Positions 26,403-36,928 of a DNA stretch of 37,990 nt are shown here, piece after piece. The position numbers were made by a program, and so were the translations under genes. Where the stretch lies: the NCBI GenBank assembly GCA_001768075.1, contig MEMX01000100.1:1-37990 (forward strand), read 5' to 3'. A model generated the notes under the pieces. That model was not told the origin of the DNA and did no database searches. It saw only the letters and a program-made list of their open reading frames with translations. Every line of letters starts with the position of its first letter. The stretch's first letter is position 1. This stretch comes from Anaeromyxobacter sp. RBG_16_69_14. Lineage in GTDB: Bacteria > Myxococcota > Myxococcia > Myxococcales > Anaeromyxobacteraceae.

Positions 26403-27182
26403 ATGGATGCGAAGCCGGGGCGCCCTCGGCTGCGCCTCGGGTGGCTCGAGATCGATCCAGTGACGCTGGCCGGCGCGCTCGACGCGATCGAGGAGCTGGT
26501 CCGTCGCGGAGGTGGTGGCGTGGTCGTCACGCCCAACGTCGACCACGTCGTCATCGCCGAACGACGGGAGGATTTCAGGGCGGCCTACGCCGCCGCGGAC
26601 CTTTCGCTCGCGGACGGGAAGCCCATCGTCTGGGCCTCGCACCTCCTCGGCGCGCCGCTGCCGGAGAAGGTCTCGGGCTCGGACCTCCTGCTCCCGTTGC
26701 TGGACCGCGCCGCCGCCCGCGGCTGGCGCGTGTTCCTCCTGGGCGCCTTGCCAGGAGTGGCGGACACCGCAGCCGATCGTCTGCGGGAGCGCGGCGTGAG
26801 CGTGGCGGGTACGGCTGCGCCCTTCGTGCGGATCGGGCCTGGCGAGCGCGACCAGGAAGGCGACGCCGCCATCGAGGTCATCCGCGCCGCTCGACCCGAT
26901 CTCGTGCTGGTGGCCTTCGGCGCCCCCAAGCAGGAACTTTGGATGCACCGGCGCCGCGGGACGCTCGCGCCTGCGGTCCTGGTCGGCGTCGGCGCCGGCC
27001 TCGATTTCCTTGCCGGGCGCGTTCGCCGCGCGCCGAAGTGGGTCTCCCACGCCGGCCTCGAGTGGCTCTGGCGCCTCGGGCGCGAGCCACGCCGGCTCTG
27101 GCGCCGCTATCTCGTGGAGGACCCGCGATTCCTGGCCGTGCTCCTGCGAACGATGCGCGAGCGCCGTCGGAACGCCCCTTAG
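26403..27182 (+). CDS. WecG/TagA/CpsF family glycosyltransferase
   Basis: VVVTPNVDHVVIAERREDFRAAYAAADLSLADGKPIVWASHLLG, LVAFGAPKQELWMHRRR, GVGAGLDFLAGRVRRAPKWVSHAGLEWLWRL. ATG 26403 preferred to GTG 26370. Confidence 0.92.
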   Translation: MDAKPGRPRLRLGWLEIDPVTLAGALDAIEELVRRGGGGVVVTPNVDHVVIAERREDFRAAYAAADLSLADGKPIVWASHLLGAPLPEKVSGSDLLLPLLDRAAARGWRVFLLGALPGVADTAADRLRERGVSVAGTAAPFVRIGPGERDQEGDAAIEVIRAARPDLVLVAFGAPKQELWMHRRRGTLAPAVLVGVGAGLDFLAGRVRRAPKWVSHAGLEWLWRLGREPRRLWRRYLVEDPRFLAVLLRTMRERRRNAP

Positions 27183-27229
27183 CCGAATCGTCTCCTCTCC
27201 GACCCTCCCGGTGATAGCCTCGGCTGGCC

Positions 27230-28474
27230 ATGCTTCCAGACCGAGCGAAAGTCCTCATCGTCGGCGGCGGTGTCATCGGCCTCACGCTCGCGCGGGAGCT
27301 CTCCTCCGCGGGACAGGGCGACATCGTCGTCCTGGAGAAGGAGGACGAGCTCGGGCGCCACGCCTCGGGCCGGAACAGCGGCGTGCTGCACGCTGGCATC
27401 TACTACGCTCCCGACAGCTTGAAGGCGCGGTCCTGCCTCGCCGGGAACCGCCTCATGCGCGCCTATTGCAAGGAGCGCGGGATCGCGGTCCGCGAGGCGG
27501 GCAAGGTGATCGTCGCTCGCGTCGAGGCGGAGCAGCCCACGCTCGAGGAACTCCACCGCCGCGCCAGCGCCAACGGCGCGCGGGTCGAGTTCGTGGACGA
27601 GCGGCAGCTCGCAGACATCGAGCCCTCGGCCCGCACCGTGGGCAAGGCGCTCTTCTCGCGCGACACGGCCGTCGTCGATCCGAAGGTGGTGCTCTCCGCG
27701 CTGCGGGCGGACCTCGAGGCGACGGGGCGCGTCCGCATCGTCACGAGTTGCCGCTTCACTGGCCTCGCCAAGCCTTCCACGGCCGAGACCAGCCTGGGCC
27801 CCATCGCGTTTCAGCGTTTCGTGAACGCCGGCGGCGCGCACTGCGATCGCATCGCCCGCGTCTTCGGCCTCGCTCGCGACCTCCGGCTCATCCCGTTCAA
27901 AGGCATCTACCGCAAGCTCCGCAAGGGCGCCGCCTTCCCGGTGAACGGGAACATCTACCCCGTGCCCGACATCCGGAACCCGTTCCTCGGCGTGCACTTC
28001 ACTTGCAGCGCGGCGGGGGACGTCTACCTCGGTCCGACGGCGATCCCAGCGCTCGGACGCGAGAACTACGGCCTCTTCTCCGGCATGGACGCGAGCGCGC
28101 TCGGCATCGTGGTCGCCGACGCCGTGCTCTTTTTCAAGAACCCGGCCTTCCGCTCGGTGGCGCTCACCGAGCCGCGCAAGTACCTGCCGGCCTACTTCTA
28201 CAGGGACGCGGCGCAGCTCGTCCGCTCGTTCGACCCCTCCCTCTTCGAGCGCGCCGCGAAGGTCGGCATCCGTCCCCAGCTCGTCGACTGGAACACGAAG
28301 CAGCTCATCATGGACTTCCGCGTCGAGGCGGCGGATGGATCTGTCCACGTCCTCAACCCCATCTCGCCCGCCTTCACGAGCTCGATGGACCTCGCCCGGA
28401 CGATCGCCCGGGAGCATTTTGGGGTGCGAGCTGCCGGCGTCAGCGCGCCGGAGGCGCGTCCCCCGCCTTCCTGA
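27230..28474 (+). CDS. lhgO: L-2-hydroxyglutarate oxidase (FAD-dependent)
   Basis: VLIVGGGVIGLTLARELS, LEKEDELGRHASGRNSGVLHAGIYYAPDSLKARSCLAGNRLM, FKGIYRKL, HFTCSAAGDVYLGPTAIPAL. Confidence 0.88.
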   Translation: MLPDRAKVLIVGGGVIGLTLARELSSAGQGDIVVLEKEDELGRHASGRNSGVLHAGIYYAPDSLKARSCLAGNRLMRAYCKERGIAVREAGKVIVARVEAEQPTLEELHRRASANGARVEFVDERQLADIEPSARTVGKALFSRDTAVVDPKVVLSALRADLEATGRVRIVTSCRFTGLAKPSTAETSLGPIAFQRFVNAGGAHCDRIARVFGLARDLRLIPFKGIYRKLRKGAAFPVNGNIYPVPDIRNPFLGVHFTCSAAGDVYLGPTAIPALGRENYGLFSGMDASALGIVVADAVLFFKNPAFRSVALTEPRKYLPAYFYRDAAQLVRSFDPSLFERAAKVGIRPQLVDWNTKQLIMDFRVEAADGSVHVLNPISPAFTSSMDLARTIAREHFGVRAAGVSAPEARPPPS

Positions 28475-29960
28475 ACAGGTCCACCACCGCCGCCTCGCGC
28501 CCGGCGGTGCGGGCCCGGCCTCGCGCCCACTCGCGCAACGCCTTGATCTGCTCCTCGTAGGTCCGGTACAGGGGCACGAGGTCCTGCGCAAGCCGCCGGA
28601 GGTCCTGGGGCTCCAGCTCGCGCCCGAGCGCGTATGCGCGGTGCAGCGCGCCCACCACCACCTGCTCCAGCTCGGCGCCGGAGTAGTCGCCGCACTGCTC
28701 TGCGACCGCGGCGAGCTCGAAGCGCTCCGGGTCGCGCCCGCGCTTCGCGAGGTGCAGGCCGAGAATGGCGCGCCGCGCCTCGAGGTCCGGCAGGTCCACG
28801 AAGAACAGCTCGTCGAAGCGGCCCCGCCTGAGCAGCTCCGGTGGCAGCCGCGTCACGTCGTTGGCCGTCGCCACCACGAAGACGGAGCCGCGCCGCTCCT
28901 GCAGCCATGTCGAGAAGGAGCCCAGGAGCCGCGCCGCGCGCGCGTCCCCGCCCTGTCCGGGCGCGCTGCCGGCGAAACCCTTCTCGATCTCGTCCACCCA
29001 GAGCGCCACCGGCGCGATGGCCTCGGCCGACTCGAGCGCCCGCGCCAGGCCCTCCTCCGCGCCGTCGCCGGCACCGAGCACGCGCGCCAGCTCGAGCCGG
29101 AGGAGCGGCACCCCGAGCAGGCCGGCCACCGCCTTGGCCGCGAGGGACTTCCCGCAGCCCTGCACCCCGAGGAGCATGACCCCGCGTGGCGCCGGCAGCC
29201 CGAACTTGCGCGCGTCGGGCGCGAAAGCGAGCGCGCGCTCGCGGATCCACGTCTTGAAGGTGTCCAGGCCGCCCAGGTCCTCCGGCCGCTCCTTCACCTC
29301 GACGAGCTCGAGCCCCCGGTCGCGCGCCAGGAGCCGCTGCTTCTCGTCGAGCACGGCCGCCACCGCCGCCGGGCCCAGCGCAGGATCGACGTGCAGCGCG
29401 CGGTTGAATGCCCGTTGCGCCTGGGTGTAGGTGAGGCCCGCGGCGGCGATGATCGCGGCGTGGACGGCCGCCTCGCCGGCCCGCCCCCCCGGCGGGAGCA
29501 TCGAGGCGAGCACGTGAGCGAGCTCGTCGTGGTCGGGGAGCGGGAGACGCAGCACCGTCGCCTCGCCGGTGAGGCCCTCGGGCAGCCGCAGGCGCGGCGC
29601 GATCACCACCACGCAGCGCCGCTGAGGGTAGAACGAAGGCAGTAGGTCGCGCAGCCGGCGCGCCACGGCGCGATCCTCGAGCTCGAGGTGGAAGTCGAGC
29701 AGCACGCCCACCAGGGGGCGCTCGCCACCGCGGAAGAGGGCCTCGAGCGCAGCCCCTCCGCTGCGCGCCATGGGGTCCACCGGGTCGAGCCCTCGCGTGC
29801 GCGACCAGATCGCCACCGCCGGCCCGTCACCCCGCCCGTGGCCCTCCAGTGCTGTCCGGCACAGCGCTACGGCTCGCTCTTCCTCGTCGGTGACGACGTA
29901 GATGATGCGCGCCCCGGTCCGGTGGAGCTCCGCGAGCTTCTCGACGAAGTCCCCGGCCAT
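28440..29960 (-). CDS. AAA+ ATPase (Ycf46-like)
   Basis: [26 protein letters not shown] Walker [13 protein letters not shown] Walker [30 protein letters not shown] 29960. Confidence 0.9.
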   Translation of the reverse strand: MAGDFVEKLAELHRTGARIIYVVTDEEERAVALCRTALEGHGRGDGPAVAIWSRTRGLDPVDPMARSGGAALEALFRGGERPLVGVLLDFHLELEDRAVARRLRDLLPSFYPQRRCVVVIAPRLRLPEGLTGEATVLRLPLPDHDELAHVLASMLPPGGRAGEAAVHAAIIAAAGLTYTQAQRAFNRALHVDPALGPAAVAAVLDEKQRLLARDRGLELVEVKERPEDLGGLDTFKTWIRERALAFAPDARKFGLPAPRGVMLLGVQGCGKSLAAKAVAGLLGVPLLRLELARVLGAGDGAEEGLARALESAEAIAPVALWVDEIEKGFAGSAPGQGGDARAARLLGSFSTWLQERRGSVFVVATANDVTRLPPELLRRGRFDELFFVDLPDLEARRAILGLHLAKRGRDPERFELAAVAEQCGDYSGAELEQVVVGALHRAYALGRELEPQDLRRLAQDLVPLYRTYEEQIKALREWARGRARTAGREAAVVDLFRKAGDAPPAR

Positions 29961-29989
29961 GGCTAGGGCTCCTCTGTGCGGCTGTAGGG

Positions 29990-31819
29990 TCACCGCCACC
30001 CCTCCGCGTCCGCGGTCCCGTGCAGAGCCTCCTCGAAGGAGGTCGCGCCCGCTGCCACCTTGCGCACCGCATGCTCGCGCAGCGAGCGCAGCCCGTCCTG
30101 GCGCGCGGTCCTCGTCAGCGCCTCCGGCGTGGCACCCTCGGCGACGAGATGCCTGAGCCGCGCGTTCAGGGGCAGCACTTCGAAGATCCCGATCCGGCCG
30201 TAGTAGCCGGTGTAGCGGCACTTCGCGCAGCCCTGGCCCCGCCGCCCGAGGAGCTTCCCGGCCCAGTCCTCCGGGTGCGTCACCCCGAGCTGCGCAACCT
30301 CGTCGGCCGTGAGCGGGACGTCCTCTGCGCAGGAGGGGCAGACCTGGCGCACCAGGCGCTGTGCCACCACCCCGGTCAGCGTCGCGGCGATGAGGAAGCT
30401 CGGCACGCCCAGGTCCCGGAGGCGCGCCACCGCCCCCACGGTGTCGTTCGTGTGCAGGGTGGTGAGCACCATGTGCCCCGTGAGCGCCGCCTGCACCGCC
30501 TGGCTCGCCGTCTCGGCGTCGCGCACCTCCCCCACCATGATCACGTCCGGATCCTGCCGCAGCACGTGCCGCAGGGCCTCCGCGAAGCCGGTCCCGGTCT
30601 TCGGGTTGGCCGCGATCTGGTTGAAGTCCTCGTGCACCATCTCGATAGGGTCCTCGATGGTCACCACGTTCACCTCGGGAGAGGCGAGCGCCTGCAGCGC
30701 CGAGTAGAGCGTCGTCGTCTTGCCGCTGCCGGTCGGTCCCGTCACCACCACCAGGCCGTGCGGGCGCTCCAGCCAGCGCTCGAAGACGTCGCGTTCGTCC
30801 TGGAGGAACCCGAGCTCGGACAGGTCGCGCACGAGCACGTTCGGGTCGAGGATACGGATGACGATCTTGTCACCGAAGGCCGTGGGCACGGTCGAGACGC
30901 GCAGCTCCATCTCCGCGTCGCCGCGCGCGGTCCGGATGCGCCCGTCCTGCGGGCGCCTGGCGGCGATGTCGAGCCGGCTCATGATCTTGAACCGGTTGGC
31001 GATGGCCCCGTGCACACCCTTGGGGATGCGGTAGACCGCGTGTAGCACCCCGTCGATGCGCATGCGGATGATCGACTCCTCCCGGCGCGGCTCGACGTGG
31101 ATGTCGCTCGCGCGCTGCTCGAACGCGTAGTGGAGGAGGTACTCCACCGCGGCGATGATGGGCTCGCTCGAGGCCTCGAGCGCGTCCAGGGCAGCCAGGT
31201 TCACGAACTGCTCGAGGTTGCCGACGTCGGTGGCGCCGCCCTGGAGCTGCGTCTGCGCGTCGCGGATCTGCTGGCGGAAGCCGTAGACCTCGGCGATGGC
31301 GCGGTGGATGTCAGAGGGCGCTGCCAGCACCGGCTCGATCTCGGAGCCGGTGAGCCCGCGCAGGTTCTCGAAGAGCTCGCGGTCGAACGGGTTCGCGGCC
31401 GCCACCACCAGCTTCCCGTTCCGCCTTTCCAGCGGCAGCACCGCGTGGCGCCGCGCGTAGGGCCGCGACAACGTGCGGGTGATGAGCAGCGCGTCGAGCT
31501 TGAGCGGGTCGATCTTGCGGTACGGGACGCCGGACGCCTTGGAGACCGCGCGCGCGGCCTTGTCCTCGTCCACCGCCTCGCCTTCGCGCCGGGCGTCGCC
31601 GAAGCCGAAGGAGGCTATGAGCTCGATGGGCGAGAGCTCGGCGCGGCGCAGCGCGCGTCCGCCAGAGCGGCTCGCCTGCTCGCGCAGGAGCCGCGCTCGC
31701 TGGGCCGCCTCGCGTGCGAACGCCGTGCGGCGGGCGTCATCCGAGATGACGCCGTGCTGGGCGAGGGCGTTGGCGACGTATTCGAGGGTGAAGTCGGAGG
31801 CCCGCAGGGTTCGCTGCAC
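29990..31819 (-). CDS. Type II secretion / type IV pilus assembly ATPase (GspE/PilB family)
   Basis: GLVVVTGPTGSGKTTTLYSAL, VVTIEDPIEMVHEDFNQIAANPKTGTGFAEALRHVLRQDPDVIMVGEVRDAETA, CPSC..C..C zinc site. Confidence 0.93.
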   Translation of the reverse strand: MQRTLRASDFTLEYVANALAQHGVISDDARRTAFAREAAQRARLLREQASRSGGRALRRAELSPIELIASFGFGDARREGEAVDEDKAARAVSKASGVPYRKIDPLKLDALLITRTLSRPYARRHAVLPLERRNGKLVVAAANPFDRELFENLRGLTGSEIEPVLAAPSDIHRAIAEVYGFRQQIRDAQTQLQGGATDVGNLEQFVNLAALDALEASSEPIIAAVEYLLHYAFEQRASDIHVEPRREESIIRMRIDGVLHAVYRIPKGVHGAIANRFKIMSRLDIAARRPQDGRIRTARGDAEMELRVSTVPTAFGDKIVIRILDPNVLVRDLSELGFLQDERDVFERWLERPHGLVVVTGPTGSGKTTTLYSALQALASPEVNVVTIEDPIEMVHEDFNQIAANPKTGTGFAEALRHVLRQDPDVIMVGEVRDAETASQAVQAALTGHMVLTTLHTNDTVGAVARLRDLGVPSFLIAATLTGVVAQRLVRQVCPSCAEDVPLTADEVAQLGVTHPEDWAGKLLGRRGQGCAKCRYTGYYGRIGIFEVLPLNARLRHLVAEGATPEALTRTARQDGLRSLREHAVRKVAAGATSFEEALHGTADAEGWR

Positions 31820-31947
31820 CCCGGGAGTCTAGCAGCGATGCGCTCGCCCCCCCAAGCAAGGGGGCGTGCTCGACAGGCAGGGTGACGAGCCCCCCGCCTG
31901 TCGTTCGAACCGACGTTGTCCCGCGCGACCGCGCGGGGCTAGACGCC

Positions 31948-32151
31948 TCAGCCCACCGGTCCGCAGCCGCGCGGCGGCCGCGGTGCGGCCGCACCGCCAG
32001 TGCTGCGCGGCGCTGCCGTGCGGGACACGATCCGGTCCAGCTCAAGGCTCTTGCACGACGGGCAGGCCAACTCCTGCGCGTCCGTCGAGCTGACGACTAT
32101 TCTCTCGAACGACGTCTGGCAGCGGCGGCAGGCATACTCGTAGATGGGCAT
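31948..32151 (-). CDS. FmdB-type zinc ribbon protein
   Basis: MPIYEYACRRCQTSFE...CPSCKS. Confidence 0.87.
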   Translation of the reverse strand: MPIYEYACRRCQTSFERIVVSSTDAQELACPSCKSLELDRIVSRTAAPRSTGGAAAPRPPRGCGPVG

Positions 32152-32367
32152 GGCTCAAGTGGGAGCCGCGCGGTCACCCGAGGATTCGGCGTCGAAACGC
32201 GGCTGCTGGTCATCGTAGCACAGCTCCCCAGCCTGCCTCGATCGCGACCGACAGCCCCGTATCCATTGGATTTTACAGAAGTAAAATAGACCGATCACCA
32301 CCATACCAAACGGGGGCCTTCTCCCCTGCTGCTCGAAGTGCAAGGCTCAGTCATTCGAGGTGCGCAC

Positions 32368-32760
32368 ATGAACCTGCAGCCTGCCGAGGCAGCGCGGTTG
32401 GCCGAAGTTGTCCCTTCCTGGCGTAGAGGTTTGCCCTCCGTCGAACCGCACTGCGCAGGGTCACTGCACGGTGCCACCTTGACGGGCGAAGCCTCGCGAC
32501 GCCAGCTCTCCGTACGGATCGGCCTGTGGTTGGACGAGGCCGGCTGGGTACGCCAGGCGCGCTGGCGCCCTGTAGAGGATCCCACCCTGCGCGGGTACGC
32601 CGAGGCGGCTTGCAAGCTGCTCGAGTCGGGCGCCGATCCGGCGCGCCTGGACGGCGAGGCGCTACGGCATGCCGTTCCCGGCCCGATGGCTGGGCACGGG
32701 GACCGCGCCGACCTCGTCGCGTGCGCCCTTCAGGCGGCCCTGCTCCTGCGCGGCAGTTAG
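32368..32760 (+). CDS. Small protein, possibly NifU/IscU-like, function uncertain
   Basis: ORF with sound codon usage; weak resemblance to NifU-N proteins; adjacent to EpsC/CysE-type gene. Confidence 0.55.
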   Translation: MNLQPAEAARLAEVVPSWRRGLPSVEPHCAGSLHGATLTGEASRRQLSVRIGLWLDEAGWVRQARWRPVEDPTLRGYAEAACKLLESGADPARLDGEALRHAVPGPMAGHGDRADLVACALQAALLLRGS

Positions 32761-32853
32761 CCCTGAGCGTGTAGTCCCGAACTGGGCTGCCAGATCGTCC
32801 GCGGAGTACAGTTAGTAAACGATTCGCCACCGCCCGCATCCTCGAGGCGGGGC

Positions 32854-33783
32854 TCATATGCCGCTGCCGTGCTCGAAACCGGCCTCACGCACCTCGGCCT
32901 GCGTGACGCGGCTGCCGGGTGGGACGCCGTGGGTGAGCCAGACGTTGCCGCCGATGGAGGAACCGCGACCGATGGTGACGCGACCCAGGATGGTCGCGCC
33001 CGCGTAGATCACGACGTCGTCCTCGACGATGGGGTGCCGGTCGATGCCCTTGATGGGCGTGCCCTTCTCGTCCTTGGGGAAGCTCTTGGCGCCCAAGGTG
33101 ACGCCCTGGTAGACGCGCACGTTCGATCCGATCACCGCCGTCTCGCCGATGACGACCCCGGTGCCGTGGTCGATGAAGAAGCGCTCCCCGATGCGCGCAC
33201 CGGGGTGGATGTCGATGCCGGTGACGGCGTGGGCGTGCTCCGTGATCATGCGCGGGATGAGCGGGACCCCCAGCACGTGGAGCTCGTGCGCGATGCGCTG
33301 GCTCGTCACCCCGAGGACCCCCGGATAGCTGAAGATGGCCTCGTCCTTGATCTTGAGGGCGGGGTCGCCATCGTAGGCGGCCTCCACGTCGGAGGCGACC
33401 AGTCGTCTCACGTCGGGGAGCCGCGCCAGGAATGAGCCCGTCACGCTGGCGGCGGTCTCGGCGCAATGCGCGCAGGTCTCGAAGTCGTGACGCTCGGCGA
33501 AGGCGATGCCCCTGCGCACCTGATCCTCCAGCGCGTGCAGGGCGCGGTCGAGCGCAGCCCCGATGTAGTAGTGCAGGTGCTCGTCGGAGAGGTCGGTCGC
33601 GCCGAAGTAACCGGGGAAGAAGGTGGCCCGCAGCTCTTCCACGCAGCCGAGGACGACGTCGCGCGAGGGCAGCACGATGCGCCCGCCACCGTTGCGGTTG
33701 CTCCCCAGCTCGCCGGCAGCTCGGGCCAGCTCGTCCACCACGGCGGCGAGGCCGAAATCGGATGGCTTGCGATGGTCGCCCAC
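32854..33783 (-). CDS. cysE: Serine O-acetyltransferase (EpsC/CysE)
   Basis: GVTSQRIAHELHVLGVPLIPRMITEHAHAVTGIDIHPGARIGERFFIDHGTGVVIGETAVIGSNVRVYQGVTLGAKSF. GTG start. Confidence 0.93.
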   Translation of the reverse strand: MGDHRKPSDFGLAAVVDELARAAGELGSNRNGGGRIVLPSRDVVLGCVEELRATFFPGYFGATDLSDEHLHYYIGAALDRALHALEDQVRRGIAFAERHDFETCAHCAETAASVTGSFLARLPDVRRLVASDVEAAYDGDPALKIKDEAIFSYPGVLGVTSQRIAHELHVLGVPLIPRMITEHAHAVTGIDIHPGARIGERFFIDHGTGVVIGETAVIGSNVRVYQGVTLGAKSFPKDEKGTPIKGIDRHPIVEDDVVIYAGATILGRVTIGRGSSIGGNVWLTHGVPPGSRVTQAEVREAGFEHGSGI

Positions 33784-33893
33784 GGTGCTTTCTCCCGGTG
33801 CGTCGAAAGGTGAAGCACCCTGATAAGCGAGCGCGCAGTCAGTAGCAACCGCGACGGGAGCCTGAAGCCCTCTCCCCTACCCTTCTCCATGCC

Positions 33894-33925
33894 GGGGACA
33901 AGCCCCCGCTCTACACGCAGGGACG
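33894..33925. repeat. Short repeat R4, intergenic copy downstream of uvrC
   Basis: GGGGACAAGCCCCCGCTCTACACGCAGGGACG. Confidence 0.85.
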
Positions 33926-33987
33926 ATGGGGACGGGATTTCCGCCTTTTCCTCGTTTTGCGGGGCGAAGCGCCATCGCTCCACGCTC

Positions 33988-36132
33988 TCACCCTTCCGCG
34001 CCCGCCGCCTCCTCCGCCAGGGCCTTGTCGATGTCCGCCTCGGACACGTCATCCGAGCTGGGCCTGCCGGGCTCGCCAGGCCTGTCAGGCTCGCCGGTCT
34101 CCTCCACCACCGCGGCCGGCGCGGGCGCGCCCTCCGACGGGTGGAAGAAGTCCCACACCGCCTTCGCCGCCTTCGGCCCGAACCCTTCCACGTTCGAGAT
34201 TTCCTCCAGGGTCGCGTCCTTGACGCGCTTCAGGGAGCCGAGGGCCCGCAGCAGGGCCTTGCGGCGGCCGGTGCCGATGCCCGGGATCTCCTCCAGCATC
34301 GACTGGAAGTTGCGGGAGCGGCGCAGCTTGCGGTGGAAGGTGATGGCGAAGCGGTGCGCCTCGTCGCGCAGCCGCGTGACGAGGTACAGCTCGGCCGAGT
34401 TCTGGCGCAGGACGACGGGGTCCTTGCGGCCAGGGAGGAAGACGCGTTCCGGTGTGCGCTCCAGCTCCGAGACGAAGCCCCGCTGAGCCTGGTCTGCGGC
34501 GTCAGCGAGCTCGGAGGCCGGGCCTTGCTCTCCGCGGCGCCGCCCCGAGATCACGCGCGCCGTGCCGTAGTCCAGGAGCCGGCTCTTGGCGAGGCCGACC
34601 ATCTCCACGAAGGGGATTCCCTCGTTTCCGGGCGCGGGCTTCGTCGGCACGCCGAGGTCGTGCGCCGCCGCCAGCGCGGCGTTGAGCTGCCCCTTCCCGC
34701 CGTCGATGACGAGGAGATCGGGGAAGGCAGCCTCCGCCAGACCGCGCTTGAGGCGCCTGGTGATCACCTCGTGCAGCATGGCGAAGTCGTCCTGCCCCGG
34801 CACTCCCTTCACCTTGTAACGCCGGTAGTTCGCGCGGTCCGGCTCGCCGTCCTTCATCGAGACGCCCGATCCCACCGCGAGGGCGCCCTGGAAGGTGGAG
34901 ATGTCGTAGCATTCCATCCAGCGCGGCTCCCTGGCCAGGTGAAGAGCGCGCGTGAGCGCCGCCAGCGCCTCGTCGCGTCGTTCGTCCCTCTCGTGCCAGC
35001 TCTTGAAGCCTTGCGCCGCGTTCCGCGCGGCGACCTCGAGCAGGTCGGCCTTGGCGCCGCGCTGCGGCGTGAGGAGCTTCACCTTTCGTCCGCGCCGGTC
35101 GGAGAGCACCTCGGCGAGAGCCGACGCGCCTTCCGGTTCGAGCGGCAAGAGCACCTCCTCGGGCACCGGATTCTGCTCGTAGTAGAGGCCGAGGAAGGAC
35201 GAGAGCGTCTCCTCGTCCGGGAACTCCTGCTGCCGGAAGGGATAGGTGCGCGCGTCCTGCAGCTTCCCGCGGCGCATGGAGAGGACGGCGATGACGAGGT
35301 CCGGGCCCTCGCGGTAGAGGCCGAACACATCGCGGTCCGCGTCGTCGGCCATCAGCACCCGCTGCTTCTCCAGGCTGCGCTCGACCGCCACCAGCTGATC
35401 GCGCAGCCGCGCCGCGTCCTCGAAGCGGAGCGCGTCGGCGGCCTCGGCCATGCGCCGGCGCAGGCGCTCGGTGAGCTCGCCCTCCCGCCCCTCCAGGAAC
35501 TCCACCGCGTCCTCCACGCTCGGCCGGTACTCCTCGGGTGCGATCTCGTACACGCATGGTGCCGGACAGCGGTGGATCTGGTACAGGATGCACGGGCGCT
35601 TGCGGTGATCGAAGACGTGATCGGTGCAGGTCCGCAGCTGGAACCAGCGGTTGACGATGCGCAGGGTCTCGCGGATCGAGCTCGCGCTCGAGTAGGGCCC
35701 GAAGTAGCGGGCGCCGTCGTCCTTGCGCTGGCGTGCCCGTCGAACCTCCAGACGCGGGTAGGCGTGCCGCTCGTCGAGGCGCAGGACGATGAAGTCCTTG
35801 TCGTCGCGCAGCCGGACGTTGAAGCGCGGCTGGTGCTTCTTGATGAGCTCGTTCTCGAGGAGGACCGCCTCCTTCTCGGAGCGCGTGACGATGACGTCGA
35901 TGTCCCCGAGCAGGTCGTCGAGGAGCGCAACGAAGGCGCGGGCGTCGCCCCGTCCCGCGTGTAGGACGGGGGCTTGTCCCCCACCGCGAAGCCCTTCGAA
36001 ATAGCTCCGGACGCGCGCGCGCAGGCTCTGCGCCTTGCCGACGTAGACCACGGCCGAAGCCCGGTCCTTCATCAGATAGCAACCGGGCTCGGCGGGGAGG
36101 TCGTCGAGCTTCTGGCGGAGCGCAGCGTCCAT
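33988..36132 (-). CDS. uvrC: Excinuclease ABC subunit C
   Basis: GIY-YIG region GCYLMKD...[65 protein letters not shown]-terminal Hh[14 protein letters not shown]. Confidence 0.96.
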   Translation of the reverse strand: MDAALRQKLDDLPAEPGCYLMKDRASAVVYVGKAQSLRARVRSYFEGLRGGGQAPVLHAGRGDARAFVALLDDLLGDIDVIVTRSEKEAVLLENELIKKHQPRFNVRLRDDKDFIVLRLDERHAYPRLEVRRARQRKDDGARYFGPYSSASSIRETLRIVNRWFQLRTCTDHVFDHRKRPCILYQIHRCPAPCVYEIAPEEYRPSVEDAVEFLEGREGELTERLRRRMAEAADALRFEDAARLRDQLVAVERSLEKQRVLMADDADRDVFGLYREGPDLVIAVLSMRRGKLQDARTYPFRQQEFPDEETLSSFLGLYYEQNPVPEEVLLPLEPEGASALAEVLSDRRGRKVKLLTPQRGAKADLLEVAARNAAQGFKSWHERDERRDEALAALTRALHLAREPRWMECYDISTFQGALAVGSGVSMKDGEPDRANYRRYKVKGVPGQDDFAMLHEVITRRLKRGLAEAAFPDLLVIDGGKGQLNAALAAAHDLGVPTKPAPGNEGIPFVEMVGLAKSRLLDYGTARVISGRRRGEQGPASELADAADQAQRGFVSELERTPERVFLPGRKDPVVLRQNSAELYLVTRLRDEAHRFAITFHRKLRRSRNFQSMLEEIPGIGTGRRKALLRALGSLKRVKDATLEEISNVEGFGPKAAKAVWDFFHPSEGAPAPAAVVEETGEPDRPGEPGRPSSDDVSEADIDKALAEEAAGAEG
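35951..35981 (-). repeat. Short palindromic repeat R4, copy inside uvrC coding sequence
   Basis: Minus strand GGGGACAAGCCCCCGTCCTACACGCGGGACG, matches 33894..33925. Confidence 0.85.
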
Positions 36133-36257
36133 CGGATGGTCGCAATTCTAAGCTGTTCCGAGCGCTTGCGCTGTCATGTTGCTGCTACGTGGCGGTGGTC
36201 AGAACCTGTAGGACAGATTCCCGTAGCCCGCGATCCGCATGGTAACCTCGCAGGGCC

Positions 36258-36776
36258 ATGATGAACGAGCTTCGAGCCCGAATCCGCGACATCCCCGACT
36301 TCCCGAAGAAGGGCATCGTCTTCAAGGACATCACCCCCGTGCTGGCGGACGCGGCGCTCTTTCGCCACGTCGTCGACGCGCTCGCCGACCGCTACCGCGG
36401 GGAGCGGATCTCGAAGGTGGTGGGCATCGAGTCGCGCGGGTTCCTCTTCGCCGCTCCGGTGGCGATCGCGCTCGGCGCTGGTCTCGCGATCGTCCGCAAG
36501 CCGGGGAAGCTTCCCTGGCGCACCGCGCGCGAGGTGTACGCGCTCGAGTACGGTGAGGACGCGCTGGAGATGCACATCGACGCGGTCGGCCCGGGCGAGC
36601 GCGTGCTGGTCGTGGACGACGTTCTCGCGACCGGCGGCACCGCCGACGCGGTCGGAAAGCTGGTGACTGGGCAAGGCGCGGACCTGATCGGCTTCGCCTT
36701 CCTGCTCGAGCTCGGCTTCCTCCATGGGGCGCGCCGGCTCGGGCCGCAGAAGGTCTACTCGCTGCTCCAGTACTGA
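36258..36776 (+). CDS. apt: Adenine phosphoribosyltransferase
   Basis: [48 protein letters not shown]. Confidence 0.96.
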   Translation: MMNELRARIRDIPDFPKKGIVFKDITPVLADAALFRHVVDALADRYRGERISKVVGIESRGFLFAAPVAIALGAGLAIVRKPGKLPWRTAREVYALEYGEDALEMHIDAVGPGERVLVVDDVLATGGTADAVGKLVTGQGADLIGFAFLLELGFLHGARRLGPQKVYSLLQY

Positions 36777-36928
36777 CTCGCCTTTCCACGTCTTTCGTGC
36801 CCACCGAGCGCTTCAGAGGCGAGTCACGGCGGCGACCGGTTGATGTGATTCTGCCGCGTCCCTGCGCAAATCAGAGTGATTTCCCGCCACCGGAAGCCGC
36901 TGTGAAAAGGGGCCAAGCACGAATCAGA
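36774..36928. repeat. Repeat R3, long copy between convergent genes
   Basis: TGACTCGCC...GGCGAGTCA inverted repeat; CCACCGGAAGCCGCTGTGAAAAGGGGCCAAGCACGAATCAGA; internal block TCACGGCGGCGACCGGTTGATGTGATTCT resembles positions 19-47. Confidence 0.75.

Noticed and set aside
33889-35964. 691-aa plus-strand ORF antisense to uvrC, and 34502..36145 minus-strand in another frame
   Set aside because: uvrC frame is unambiguous; both others are composition artefacts.
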